From Anaerostipes butyraticus (lineage in GTDB: Bacteria > Bacillota > Clostridia > Lachnospirales > Lachnospiraceae): DNA of 64,000 bases. A program made the position numbers and the translations under genes. Below are positions 7,424 through 15,894 of this stretch, in pieces. The stretch lies in the NCBI RefSeq assembly GCF_016586355.1, contig NZ_BLYI01000023.1, forward strand, positions 1 to 64,000, given 5' to 3'. The notes under the pieces were generated by a model. It ran no database searches, was not told the DNA's origin, and worked only from the letters and a program-made list of their open reading frames with translations. The first letter of the stretch is position 1, and the number at the start of each line of letters is the position of its first letter.

Positions 7424-7452
7424 TTGAACGACGCAGATAAGCGTGATAAAAT
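7424..7452 (+). promoter_or_regulatory. Promoter of relQ-like gene
   Basis: TTGAAC (7424-7429), 17 bp, TAAAAT (7447-7452), followed 38 bp later by the ATG with a strong AAGGAGG. Confidence 0.6.
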
Positions 7453-7490
7453 AATATTAATGCGAAATCAACGACAAGGAGGAACAATGG

Positions 7491-8144
7491 ATGAAAGAAT
7501 TAGAGTTACCTGATGTAAAAGATGTGTTGGTTGAGTATCGGCAGATGCAGCTGCTTTATCGTTCTGCGTTGAAAGAAATTGGTACAAAACTTGAGATTCT
7601 GAATGATGAATTCAAGTTTGTCCATAAGTATAATCCGATTGAACATATCGAATCCAGACTGAAAAGTGAAGAAAGCATCATGCGCAAACTGCTCCGGAAA
7701 GGAGTGGATGTGACAGTAGAGAACATTCAGAAGTACATTGATGATATTGCAGGAGTTCGTGTCATCTGTTCATTTACTCCGGACATTTACCGTATTGTTG
7801 ATATGATATCTTCTCAGGATGATATTGAAGTACTGAAAGCAAAAGATTATATGATCAATCCAAAACCAAACGGATACCGCAGTTACCACCTGATCGTCAA
7901 AGTTCCGATCTTTTTATCTGACAAGGTAATTCCGACCAAAGTGGAAATTCAGATCAGAACAGTAGCGATGGATTTCTGGGCTTCTCTGGAGCATAAAATT
8001 TATTATAAGTATGAGGGAAATGCGCCGGAGTATATTCGTACAGAATTAAAAGAATGCGCAGATATGATCGCGTTTCTTGACAGCAAGATGCTGGCAATCA
8101 ATGAAGAAGTCAGAAGCATCAGACAGGAAGACAGCAGACAGTAG
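7491..8144 (+). CDS. relQ: Small alarmone synthetase (RelQ-type GTP pyrophosphokinase)
   Basis: The 217-residue protein consists of a RelA/SpoT nucleotidyltransferase domain without the HD hydrolase, TGS or ACT domains, so it should synthesise but not degrade (p)ppGpp. Visible motifs are IEHIESRLKSEESIMRKL (ATP-binding Arg/Lys helix), DDIAGVRVIC, the G-loop region KPNGYRSYH with the substrate-stacking Tyr, and KVEIQIRT with catalytic Glu. Size fits RelQ/SAS1, which acts as a cytosolic tetramer. AAGGAGG stands 8 bp before the ATG. It has its own promoter directly after the SRP RNA terminator, so expression probably responds separately from tadA. Confidence 0.92.
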   Translation: MKELELPDVKDVLVEYRQMQLLYRSALKEIGTKLEILNDEFKFVHKYNPIEHIESRLKSEESIMRKLLRKGVDVTVENIQKYIDDIAGVRVICSFTPDIYRIVDMISSQDDIEVLKAKDYMINPKPNGYRSYHLIVKVPIFLSDKVIPTKVEIQIRTVAMDFWASLEHKIYYKYEGNAPEYIRTELKECADMIAFLDSKMLAINEEVRSIRQEDSRQ

Positions 8145-8201
8145 AAACATTTTTCTGTGCTCCATCATATTATATTATCAATAGAGTGAAGGAGTATAGG
8201 A

Positions 8202-8591
8202 ATGGCTGTGAGAGAAGGTTTAGGGGATCTGCCGGTTTTTGATCACAGTATTCTGCCGGGACGTCAGAATGTCATGCAGGAAGAAATAGAAGAAGATGAT
8301 TACCAGTATATCACCAAGATGTATCCTGCAGTCGCCAGAGAAATCCTGGAACTGATCGAGGATTCCTGTGACCGGCTGGAATATGAAGGCAGTATGATGT
8401 TTGATCAGTATATGGACCGGACCAGTGTTCTGGGCATGGCAGATAAGATATACGATAAGATGAAATATCGGGAAAAAGAAGAAGGTATGAAAAAGGACAG
8501 TATGCTGTACCAGATGATTTTAGTGCTGCTTGGCGGCGAGATGTGTCATCGGCGGTGCAGATACAGAAGAAAGAAACGAATGTTTTCTTAA
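8202..8591 (+). CDS. Small conserved-looking protein of unknown function
   Basis: Not recognised. The 129-residue protein has an N-terminal segment PVFDHSILPGRQ, an acidic mid-part and a helical region (DYQYITKMYPAVAREILELIEDSCDRLEY), ending in a very basic tail (CHRRCRYRRKKR) after a short hydrophobic stretch (MLYQMILVLLGGE). It is preceded by GAAGGAG and lies 57 bp downstream of relQ, probably on the same transcript, followed by a strong terminator. Codon use matches its neighbours. A membrane- or nucleic-acid-associated role of the basic tail is only a guess. Confidence 0.7.
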   Translation: MAVREGLGDLPVFDHSILPGRQNVMQEEIEEDDYQYITKMYPAVAREILELIEDSCDRLEYEGSMMFDQYMDRTSVLGMADKIYDKMKYREKEEGMKKDSMLYQMILVLLGGEMCHRRCRYRRKKRMFS

Positions 8592-8606
8592 CAGGAAACA
8601 GTCCGG

Positions 8607-8633
8607 CCGGGGATGTATTCCCCGGTTTTTTTT
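8607..8633 (+). terminator. Terminator after the relQ unit
   Basis: CCGGGGA pairs with TTCCCCGG around a short loop and is followed by eight Ts. Confidence 0.92.
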
Positions 8634-8663
8634 GAATACAACCTTAAAGATTCCTTAAAATGG

Positions 8664-8692
8664 TTGTATAAGCAGATAAAAACGGATAAAAT
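8664..8692 (+). promoter_or_regulatory. Promoter of the large anchored surface protein
   Basis: TTGTAT (8664-8669), 17 bp, TAAAAT (8687-8692); the gene start is 31 bp further on. Confidence 0.55.
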
Positions 8693-8722
8693 GAACCATA
8701 TAAGGATAAAAAGGAGAATAGA

Positions 8723-11212
8723 ATGGATCGAGAAAGAGCAATACAAATTTCGGTATTTGGAGTTATTTTTATTGTTTCTCTTGTTCTGTGGAATTATTTT
8801 TTAGTTGGAAAGAATAATCAGGGAGTCAGAGAGACGGCTCAGGCGACGCTGCCTATGCTTACAATAGAGACAGATGGAGAAAAGATCAATCAGCTGCATG
8901 GATACAGCAGCGATATAGATGCGTCTATGCTTCGGGACAGCCTGACACCGATTGACAATGATTCTTTTAAAGTTTATACAACATCAAAAGGAAGCGAGGC
9001 GGTTTCCTACAAATTATACAACACGGATAATAAAACGGTGCTCGACAGCGGTGAGGCGGCATTTAAAAAGCAGAAAAAGAAATATGCTGCGGAAATCAAT
9101 ATCACAGAGCGTCTGGAATCAGGAAAGACATATCTTCTGGAGCTGTCTGTAACAGACGGCGGGGACACGATCCGGTATTTTACCAGAGTTGTTTATGGGA
9201 CAGGTTTTCATTTAAAGGAGTGTCTGGATTTTGCAAATCAATTCCATGACGCGACTCTGAATGAAGGAAACTCTGAGTTCATCAGCCAGTATATGGAGAC
9301 AAAAGAGGGAACGACAAGCAACAATCTGGCCTATGTTGACTTATCTTCTACAGAAGAAGCTGTAAGTTATGCCGGTCTGAAGCCCCAGGTAGAGGCAGTA
9401 TATCCGGCTGCAATCAAAGAGATTTCTCAGAATGTAACATCTCTGGAAATCCGGTTTATTTTATCAGCGGAAAATTCTGATGGAGTCAAACAGTACTATC
9501 AGGTAAACGAATATTTCAGGATTCGTTATTCCGAAGACCGGATGTATCTCTTAAATTATGAGAGATCAATGGAAGCATATATGAGATATGATACGATCGA
9601 CCGCAGCAATAACAGGATTCTGATCGGAATCGACAGCAGCGATAAGCAGCTGATCAGCAAAGACGGAGGCAAGAAAGCAGCATTTGTTGCGGCCAATGAA
9701 CTGTGGTATTATGATTATCAGAATTCACAGATATATAAAGTCTTCTCCTATATCGGAGAGGATTACAGTGACAGCCGCAATAATTACCCAAAACACGGAA
9801 TTCAGGTCATGGACATGGATGATGATGGAAATATATCTTTTATTGTATATGGATATATGAACCGGGGAGAGCATGAAGGAGAAAATGGAATTTCTGTATA
9901 TCGTTTTTCAGCAGATGACCGGGCAATTGAGGAACTTGCATTTATTCCGACGGAGATACAATATGACTTTATGGTAGAAGATATCCAGAAAGGAGCTTTT
10001 CTGAGTGATGATGATCAGTTTTATTTCTATCTGGACGGATCCATCTACCATGTCGACATTGATGGAAAGAAAAGTGAGATTGTTGCAAAGAATGTTACAG
10101 ATGATATGGCAATCGTAACGGAAAGCGGCATGCTGGCCATCAATGAAAGTGAGAAAAAAGTAAAGGTTATTGATTTGTCTTCTGGAAAGGAACAGACAAT
10201 TTCGGCGGAGGATGGACAGATCATTAAGCCGATTGGATTTATCGAAAAAGATTTCGTCTATGGAATCGGTCAGAAGAAGAATATTGTACAGCAGAAGGAT
10301 GGAACTTCCATGTATCCGCTGGATACCGTATATATCAGAAGCGGAAACAAAAATGTGAAGCAGTATGGCGAGAGTGGAAGTTATATTACAGAGGCTGCCA
10401 TAGAAGGTACAACGGTGACCATGACGAAGTCAAAGAAAAATGGGAATTCTTATAAAAAGATAGAAGATACTTATATAAGATACAAAGAAAATACAGATGG
10501 AAAAGCAGTATATGAATATGGATACAGCAGTACCAAGCTGAACCAGCTGTATCTTGCATTCCCGGATAATGTATATATTCAGACCAGACCTCAGTATATG
10601 TCTGCCAGTGTAAGCGAACAGAAGAAGGGACTGGATATGGACTTTGCTGATGACGCATATAAGTATAAAGAGGCTTACGTTTATACCGGAGGAAAGTTAT
10701 CCGGAGTTTACGCAAATCTTAAAGATGCAATCAGACAGGCAGAAGAAGGCGGAGGAGTTGTTGTCAATTATAATCAGATGTACCTTTGGGAAAAAGGCAT
10801 GACCAACAGTTATGGAAGAGTGACTAATATTTCAACTACAAAGGCTAAGGCGAAAAACGAGACCGATATTGCCTGCATTAAGATGATGGCAGACAGTGAA
10901 GGAAAAGATCTTTCATATAAGGAAATAAGGAAAATGGACGGAGATACATTTGACAAATTGTTTAAGGCTTTTGACAAGCAGGCAGTGAACTATTCAGACT
11001 GCAGTCTGGATGATGTCCTGTATTCCATCAGTAAAAACAGATCGATTATGGCAAAAAGAACAGATGGAACTTATGTCCTTATCATGAGTTATAATCAGCA
11101 GAAGATCCGATATATTGATCCGACGACGGGAGAGTCTGTTCAGGCAGACCGAAACGCAATGAAATCAGAATTTCAAAAGGCAGGAAACATTTTTTACAGT
11201 TATGCCAAATAG
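8723..11212 (+). CDS. Large membrane-anchored extracellular protein, unknown function
   Basis: The 829-residue protein has one N-terminal hydrophobic helix (about residues 8-27, ISVFGVIFIVSLVLWNYFLV) after a short charged start, without a lipobox, so it is probably a signal anchor with some 800 residues outside. The ectodomain is rich in Tyr, Asp, Ser and Lys. Its middle (about 300-560) contains repeated strand-turn patterns such as ELWYYDYQNSQIYKVF, MDMDDDGNISFIVYGY and ISVYRFSADDR that suggest a beta-propeller; the C-terminal third includes DDVLYSISKNRSIMAKR. AAAAGGAG precedes the start. It lies upstream of a penicillin-binding protein, which may hint at a cell-envelope role, but no family is recognised with confidence. 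Confidence 0.75.
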   Translation: MDRERAIQISVFGVIFIVSLVLWNYFLVGKNNQGVRETAQATLPMLTIETDGEKINQLHGYSSDIDASMLRDSLTPIDNDSFKVYTTSKGSEAVSYKLYNTDNKTVLDSGEAAFKKQKKKYAAEINITERLESGKTYLLELSVTDGGDTIRYFTRVVYGTGFHLKECLDFANQFHDATLNEGNSEFISQYMETKEGTTSNNLAYVDLSSTEEAVSYAGLKPQVEAVYPAAIKEISQNVTSLEIRFILSAENSDGVKQYYQVNEYFRIRYSEDRMYLLNYERSMEAYMRYDTIDRSNNRILIGIDSSDKQLISKDGGKKAAFVAANELWYYDYQNSQIYKVFSYIGEDYSDSRNNYPKHGIQVMDMDDDGNISFIVYGYMNRGEHEGENGISVYRFSADDRAIEELAFIPTEIQYDFMVEDIQKGAFLSDDDQFYFYLDGSIYHVDIDGKKSEIVAKNVTDDMAIVTESGMLAINESEKKVKVIDLSSGKEQTISAEDGQIIKPIGFIEKDFVYGIGQKKNIVQQKDGTSMYPLDTVYIRSGNKNVKQYGESGSYITEAAIEGTTVTMTKSKKNGNSYKKIEDTYIRYKENTDGKAVYEYGYSSTKLNQLYLAFPDNVYIQTRPQYMSASVSEQKKGLDMDFADDAYKYKEAYVYTGGKLSGVYANLKDAIRQAEEGGGVVVNYNQMYLWEKGMTNSYGRVTNISTTKAKAKNETDIACIKMMADSEGKDLSYKEIRKMDGDTFDKLFKAFDKQAVNYSDCSLDDVLYSISKNRSIMAKRTDGTYVLIMSYNQQKIRYIDPTTGESVQADRNAMKSEFQKAGNIFYSYAK

Positions 11213-11275
11213 AAGAGGGATGTCTGATAAATTCGTACTATGTCGAATCAAAAACTGTAGTAGTTTTATATTTTA

Positions 11276-11284
11276 TGTTACAAT
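11276..11284 (+). promoter_or_regulatory. Probable extended -10 promoter of the PBP gene
   Basis: TGTTACAAT is an extended -10 element (TGn plus TACAAT) about 58 bp before the PBP start; no good -35 is visible. About 130 bp separate it from the upstream gene without an obvious terminator. Confidence 0.4.
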
Positions 11285-11341
11285 ATAACCATATGAATTC
11301 TGGATTAGTCTCCAGCAATAACAAATGAAAGGTGAAAGAAT

Positions 11342-13603
11342 ATGGCTGAAGAAACTAAGGAAACAAAGAAGATCGTCCCCTGGAAGAGGAATAAGAAAAA
11401 GAAGGAAAAGAAAAAGAACAAAAAGAAGAGAAGAAAGATCCTTGCGGTCATCTCTGTTATTTTTCTGCTTCTTGTAGTGATCTGCTGGTTTGCTTTTGGA
11501 AGAAAAGTCATGCAGCTTCGAAGCGAGGCGAAAGAGATCGTGGAAGAGTCAACCGTGGATACCTTTAAGTCATCTCAGACCAGTGTGGTATATGACACCA
11601 ATGGAGATGAGCTGACGAAGTTTAAGGGAGAAAAAGATGCTTATTATCTGGACTATAAAGATCTTCCGGTATATGCGGTGGCAGCTATGATCTCAGTAGA
11701 GGATCAGAATTTCTATAAGCATAATGGAGTAGACTACAAGGGAGTTCTCCGTGCAGCGGTATCATTTGTCACAAAGGGAGGTGAGATCACTCAGGGAGGA
11801 AGCACCATAACCCAGCAGCTGGCAAGAACTGTATTCCTTAACAGGGAAGTGTCCTGGCAGAGGAAAGTAAAAGAAATGTTTGTTGCGGTAGAACTGGAGA
11901 AGAAATACAGCAAAGAACAGATTCTTGAGTTTTATCTCAATAATGTATATTTTGCCAATGGATACTATGGAATCCAGGCAGCGAGCCAGGGATACTTTAA
12001 CAAGGATGCCAATGATCTGAGCTTGTCACAGATTGCATTCCTCTGTGCAATTCCAAATGCGCCGACGATGTATGATCCGCTTCAGAATAAGGATAAGACG
12101 ATGACAAGGCGCAACAAGATCCTGAAAGATATGTATGAGCAGGACAAGATTACAAAGGATCAGTATGAGAAGGCAATGGATGAGGAAATCACAGTCCAGA
12201 AAGCACAGCAGACGGAAAAGAAGAATTATGTAGAGACTTATGTAATCCACTGTGCTACGAGAGAGCTCATGAAACAGCAGGGATTTGAATTTAAGAATTC
12301 CTTTGATTCTGAGAGCGAGAGAGAAGAATATGAGAATGAGTATGATAAGACATACGCAGAATGTAAAAAGACGCTTTACAGTGCAGGATATCATATTTAT
12401 ACATCCATTGATCCGGACGTGCAGGATCAGCTCCAGAACAGCATAGATAATTCATTGAGTGGATATACAGAAAAGGACAAAAATGGAATTTATCAGGCAC
12501 AGGCATCAGGAACCTGTATTGATAATAAGACAGGAAAAGTTGTGGCAATCGTAGGCGGAAGAGATCAGGAGGATATCGGATATACTCTGAACCGTGCTTA
12601 TCAGAGTCCGAGACAGCCGGGAAGCAGTATTAAACCGCTTCTGGTATTTACTCCGGCGCTGGAAAGAGGATGGACAGCAAGTTCTGTCGTAAATGATAAT
12701 CCGATGAGCAGCAGTGATAAACATCATGTAAACAACTCCGGAGGATCTTATTCCGGACAGATTACACTGCGTCGTGCGGTAGAAAAATCCAGCAACGTTG
12801 TAACCATGCGTATTTATGAGCAGATTGGTCCGGATGCAGCATTAAGTTATCTGGAGAAGATGAATTTCAAATATCTGCAGGATGAGGATTACAAATATTA
12901 TACAACCTGTCTTGGCGGATTCACCAGAGGTACAACATCAGAAGAGATGGCAGCTGGATATGCAACGCTTGAAAATGATGGAGTTTACCGTGAACCGACA
13001 TGTATTACGAAGATTACCACATCAGATGGAAAAGAAGTGATGTCTTCTGATACAGAAAAGAAGACAGTTTATACAGAGTCCGCAGCAAAGAGCATGACAG
13101 ACATGCTGCAGAGTGTAATTTCCGGAGGAACAGGTGTCGGAGCAAAAGTTCCGGGTATTGATACCGCCGGAAAGACAGGAACAACATCCAGTAACCGTGA
13201 CGGATGGTTCTGTGGATATACACCATATTACACAACTGCTATCTGGGTTGGTAGAGATGATAATAAAGAAATGGCATCTTTGAGCGGTGCATCTTATCCT
13301 AAGTCTATCTGGAGTAACTTTATGAATGCAATTCATAAAGGAATTTCAGGAGATGAAGAGCTGTCAGGAAGTGGAAAAGCAGACAGTGGAACGGCTGCGA
13401 CAACAGCTGCCACAGGAGGAAGCTCTTCTTCTGCTTCATCAAGTTCCGCATCAACAACAGCACAGAGTACACAGTCTACAACAGCGGCAACGACAGCAGC
13501 TCCGACAACAACAACTGCAGCACCGGCAACGACAGCGGCGCCGGCAACGACAGCAGCTCCAAGCAATTCAGGAGGAGCTCAGTCTCAGAACGGTGACGAA
13601 TAA
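11342..13603 (+). CDS. Class A penicillin-binding protein (PBP1A-type)
   Basis: This bifunctional peptidoglycan synthase has a very Lys-rich cytoplasmic tail (about 10-32), a single membrane helix (about 33-53), a GT51 glycosyltransferase domain (SVEDQNFYKHNGVDYKG with catalytic Glu, GGSTITQQLAR, and the YLNNVYFANGYYGIQAAS region) and a transpeptidase domain with SxxK in RQPGSSIKPL, SSN in EKSSNVV and KTGTT in TAGKTGTTSS. The last ~85 residues are Ser, Thr and Ala/Pro repeats, probably a flexible wall-spanning and possibly O-glycosylated tail. The start follows GAAAGGTG. The gene ends at a bidirectional terminator facing prs. Confidence 0.95.
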   Translation: MAEETKETKKIVPWKRNKKKKEKKKNKKKRRKILAVISVIFLLLVVICWFAFGRKVMQLRSEAKEIVEESTVDTFKSSQTSVVYDTNGDELTKFKGEKDAYYLDYKDLPVYAVAAMISVEDQNFYKHNGVDYKGVLRAAVSFVTKGGEITQGGSTITQQLARTVFLNREVSWQRKVKEMFVAVELEKKYSKEQILEFYLNNVYFANGYYGIQAASQGYFNKDANDLSLSQIAFLCAIPNAPTMYDPLQNKDKTMTRRNKILKDMYEQDKITKDQYEKAMDEEITVQKAQQTEKKNYVETYVIHCATRELMKQQGFEFKNSFDSESEREEYENEYDKTYAECKKTLYSAGYHIYTSIDPDVQDQLQNSIDNSLSGYTEKDKNGIYQAQASGTCIDNKTGKVVAIVGGRDQEDIGYTLNRAYQSPRQPGSSIKPLLVFTPALERGWTASSVVNDNPMSSSDKHHVNNSGGSYSGQITLRRAVEKSSNVVTMRIYEQIGPDAALSYLEKMNFKYLQDEDYKYYTTCLGGFTRGTTSEEMAAGYATLENDGVYREPTCITKITTSDGKEVMSSDTEKKTVYTESAAKSMTDMLQSVISGGTGVGAKVPGIDTAGKTGTTSSNRDGWFCGYTPYYTTAIWVGRDDNKEMASLSGASYPKSIWSNFMNAIHKGISGDEELSGSGKADSGTAATTAATGGSSSSASSSSASTTAQSTQSTTAATTAAPTTTTAAPATTAAPATTAAPSNSGGAQSQNGDE
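13480..13565 (+). repeat. Low-complexity Thr/Ala/Pro codon repeats in the PBP tail
   Basis: Imperfect 18-bp units such as GC[A/G]CCGGCAACGACAGC repeat in tandem and encode APATTA-like hexads. The array is in frame, so slippage would change tail length without breaking the gene. Confidence 0.8.
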
Positions 13604-13626
13604 GAAGAAACTGAAAAAAACAAATA

Positions 13627-13664
13627 AAAAAGATACCGGATTTGTAAAAATCCGGTATCTTTTT
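13627..13664. terminator. Bidirectional terminator between PBP and prs
   Basis: AAAAGATACCGGATTT pairs with AAATCCGGTATCTTTT around GTAA, with A and T tracts outside the stem on both strands. Confidence 0.93.
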
Positions 13665-13680
13665 GTTCGTGAAAAAGTTT

Positions 13681-14850
13681 TTATTTTTCAAGTTTTTCAA
13701 GGTATTCTTTGATTCGATCTGTTGGATTCAGAAGATCGCTGATGGAAGCGTCGTGATTTAATGTGTCAATTAACAGCGCAACATATTTTCCAACATCAGC
13801 AGATACATACCAGTCTCTGTCAAGAAGTTCCGGAGTCTGATAAGTAAGGTTTGTAGTGATAACCTTCTCAATAACACCCTCTTCTACTGCTTTATCAAAA
13901 ACTTCCAGACCATTTGTGAATAATCCGAATGTAGAGATACAGAATACTCTGCGGGCATGACGATTCTTCAGCTGTTTTGCAACATCAATCATACTCTCTC
14001 CGGAAGAAATCATGTCATCAATAATGAGAACATCTTTTCCATCAAGAGAGTCTCCAAGAAATTCATGAGCTACAATAGGATTTCGTCCGTCAATGACTTT
14101 GGAATAATCACGGCGTTTATAGAACATTCCTACATCTACGCCGATGACGTTTGCCATATAGATTGCACGCTGCATAGCGCCTTCATCCGGGCTGATCACC
14201 ATCAGTTTTTCTTTATCAAATTCGATAGAATCGCACTGTTCCACTAAAGCCTTTACAAACTGATAGGTTGGCTGTACGTTGTCAAATCCGCTGACAGGGA
14301 CAGCATTTTGAACTCTTGGATCGTGGGCATCAAATGTAATAATATTATCAACACCAAGGCTCTGAAGTTCCTGAAGCATAACGGCGCAGTCTAAAGATTC
14401 TCTTGTGCTGCGTTTGTGCTGACGGCTTTCATATAGGAATGGCATGATAACATTGATGCTCTTGGCCTTTGCGGCAGAAGCGCTGATGATTCTCTTCAGA
14501 TCAGAATAATGATCATCCGGTGACATATGGTTTTTGATGCCGCATAAGGAATAAGTCAGGCTGTAATTTAATACATCGACAAGAATATAGAGATCCATGT
14601 CACGCACAGATTCCATGATAACACCTTTTGCTTCACCGGAACCGAATCTAGGACAGGAAGCATTTAAAAGATAGGTATCTCTTAAATATCCGTCACAGGC
14701 AATGGAATTCTGAAACTGCTGATTGGTTTCAGTTCTCCATTTGATGATATAATCATCAATTTCCTTTCCGAGAGTTTTACAGCTTTCAAGGGCAATGATT
14801 CCTAGTTTACCGCCTGGAATCTTAGTAAAATTGCGGTCAGATCGTCTCAT
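13681..14850 (-). CDS. prs: Ribose-phosphate pyrophosphokinase (PRPP synthetase), long clostridial form
   Basis: The enzyme makes PRPP from ribose 5-phosphate and ATP for nucleotide, His and Trp synthesis. The 389-residue protein is longer than the ~315-residue classical Prs and lacks the usual start of that form; it shows PFLYESRQHKRSTRESLDC in the flexible loop, FDAHDPRVQNAVP as metal/ATP site, MVISPDEGAMQRA and the PRPP loop VLIIDDMISSGESM. This long form is typical of Lachnospiraceae. The start ATG follows AAGGAG. Its promoter overlaps the end of dnaI, so it can be expressed independently of the replication genes upstream. Confidence 0.92.
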   Translation of the reverse strand: MRRSDRNFTKIPGGKLGIIALESCKTLGKEIDDYIIKWRTETNQQFQNSIACDGYLRDTYLLNASCPRFGSGEAKGVIMESVRDMDLYILVDVLNYSLTYSLCGIKNHMSPDDHYSDLKRIISASAAKAKSINVIMPFLYESRQHKRSTRESLDCAVMLQELQSLGVDNIITFDAHDPRVQNAVPVSGFDNVQPTYQFVKALVEQCDSIEFDKEKLMVISPDEGAMQRAIYMANVIGVDVGMFYKRRDYSKVIDGRNPIVAHEFLGDSLDGKDVLIIDDMISSGESMIDVAKQLKNRHARRVFCISTFGLFTNGLEVFDKAVEEGVIEKVITTNLTYQTPELLDRDWYVSADVGKYVALLIDTLNHDASISDLLNPTDRIKEYLEKLEK

Positions 14851-14884
14851 GATACATCTCCTTCGTATAATAGTTTATAAGTTG

Positions 14885-14920
14885 TTTATATCATCCAACT
14901 AAAATTAAGTCAAGTTGGAT
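14885..14920 (-). promoter_or_regulatory. prs promoter with inverted repeat
   Basis: On the reverse strand TTGACT (14913-14908), 17 bp and TATAAA (14890-14885) form a good promoter; its -35 box touches the dnaI stop codon. ATCCAACT (14893-14900) and AGTTGGAT (14913-14920) form an 8-bp perfect dyad spanning the -35 box and spacer, a possible operator. Confidence 0.65.
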
Positions 14921-15891
14921 TTCTTAAAACGGATGTCATCTCCGTATATTTTATGCCAGGAATAATGTTCAATAATTCGGGAAAAGATTCGTTCAGAATA
15001 GATGTCCCGAAATTCTTTGACAGACAGATTCGTTGAAATGATTGTGGATTTCTCCCGGATCAAACGTTCATTGAGGCAGTGAAATAACTGGGAAACGACA
15101 AATTTGTTTACCATCTCCGTTCCAAGGTCGTCAATGATCAGAAGATCACACTGGAAAATCATATTCAGCGAGCGTTCTGTATCCTCTTCCTTTTCTCTCT
15201 GAAAGGTGTGCTTTGCAAGGTAATCAAACAGCTGAAATGCTGTTGTATAAACGCATGTATAACCTTTATCCATGATTTCTTTGGCAATGCAGTGGCTCAG
15301 AAACGTTTTTCCTACGCCTGTGGATCCTTGAAACAGAATGTTTTCATGATTTGGAAAACGTTCAAGAAAGCCGCGGCAGTGCTGCAGGATCTTCCGAATA
15401 TTTGCTCTTGGGCTGGGAAGTCCGTCAGGCATCATCTGGTCAGAATAATAATCTTCACGAAATGTCTGAAAATTTTCCCTCTCCAGGAGCCGTTCCATAT
15501 TCGAATTGGAATACAGCAGATTAATGACAGCCTGCTGAAAACACCGGCATCTTTTTTGTCCGATGTATCCGGTATCTTTGCATTGGGTACAATGATAGAT
15601 TGGTTCCAGATAATCAGAAGGATATCCGTGTTCTGTCAGAAGATGTTTCTTCTCCTGGGCAATCCGGTGATTTTCCTCTTTGCATTTTGAAGCAAGAGAG
15701 GGATCGTCACCGGCAATCAGTCTTTTGCCCAGTGCGACAGAATTAGCCGCGATCTGTCGGTCCAGATCGCGGATTTTAGGAATCTTCTGATATATTTCTT
15801 TTTTTCGCTGTTCATGCAGATGATAATTGGAAAGTCTTCGATCTTCATACATCTGCATAATTTTTTGATATTCAAAATTAGATAAGGACAT
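14905..15891 (-). CDS. dnaI: DnaI/DnaC-type helicase loader ATPase
   Basis: The 328-residue AAA+ protein loads replicative helicase DnaB onto DNA. After an N-terminal helical region it has a zinc-site-like cluster HCTQCKDTGYIGQKRCRC (about 97-115), then Walker A GSTGVGKTFLSHC, Walker B LLIIDDLGTE and the sensor segment TIISTNLSVKEF. Cys-rich linker and length fit Gram-positive DnaI. It starts 3 bp after the dnaD stop with its ribosome site (GGGAGAA) inside the dnaD tail, so the two are cotranscribed, as in other Firmicutes where DnaD and DnaI act in the same primosome. Confidence 0.92.
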   Translation of the reverse strand: MSLSNFEYQKIMQMYEDRRLSNYHLHEQRKKEIYQKIPKIRDLDRQIAANSVALGKRLIAGDDPSLASKCKEENHRIAQEKKHLLTEHGYPSDYLEPIYHCTQCKDTGYIGQKRCRCFQQAVINLLYSNSNMERLLERENFQTFREDYYSDQMMPDGLPSPRANIRKILQHCRGFLERFPNHENILFQGSTGVGKTFLSHCIAKEIMDKGYTCVYTTAFQLFDYLAKHTFQREKEEDTERSLNMIFQCDLLIIDDLGTEMVNKFVVSQLFHCLNERLIREKSTIISTNLSVKEFRDIYSERIFSRIIEHYSWHKIYGDDIRFKKSNLT

Positions 15892-15894
15892 AGA

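Noticed and set aside
13333-13566. Alanine/valine-rich reverse-strand reading frame
   Set aside because: It is the antisense shadow of the Thr/Ala repeats in the PBP tail.
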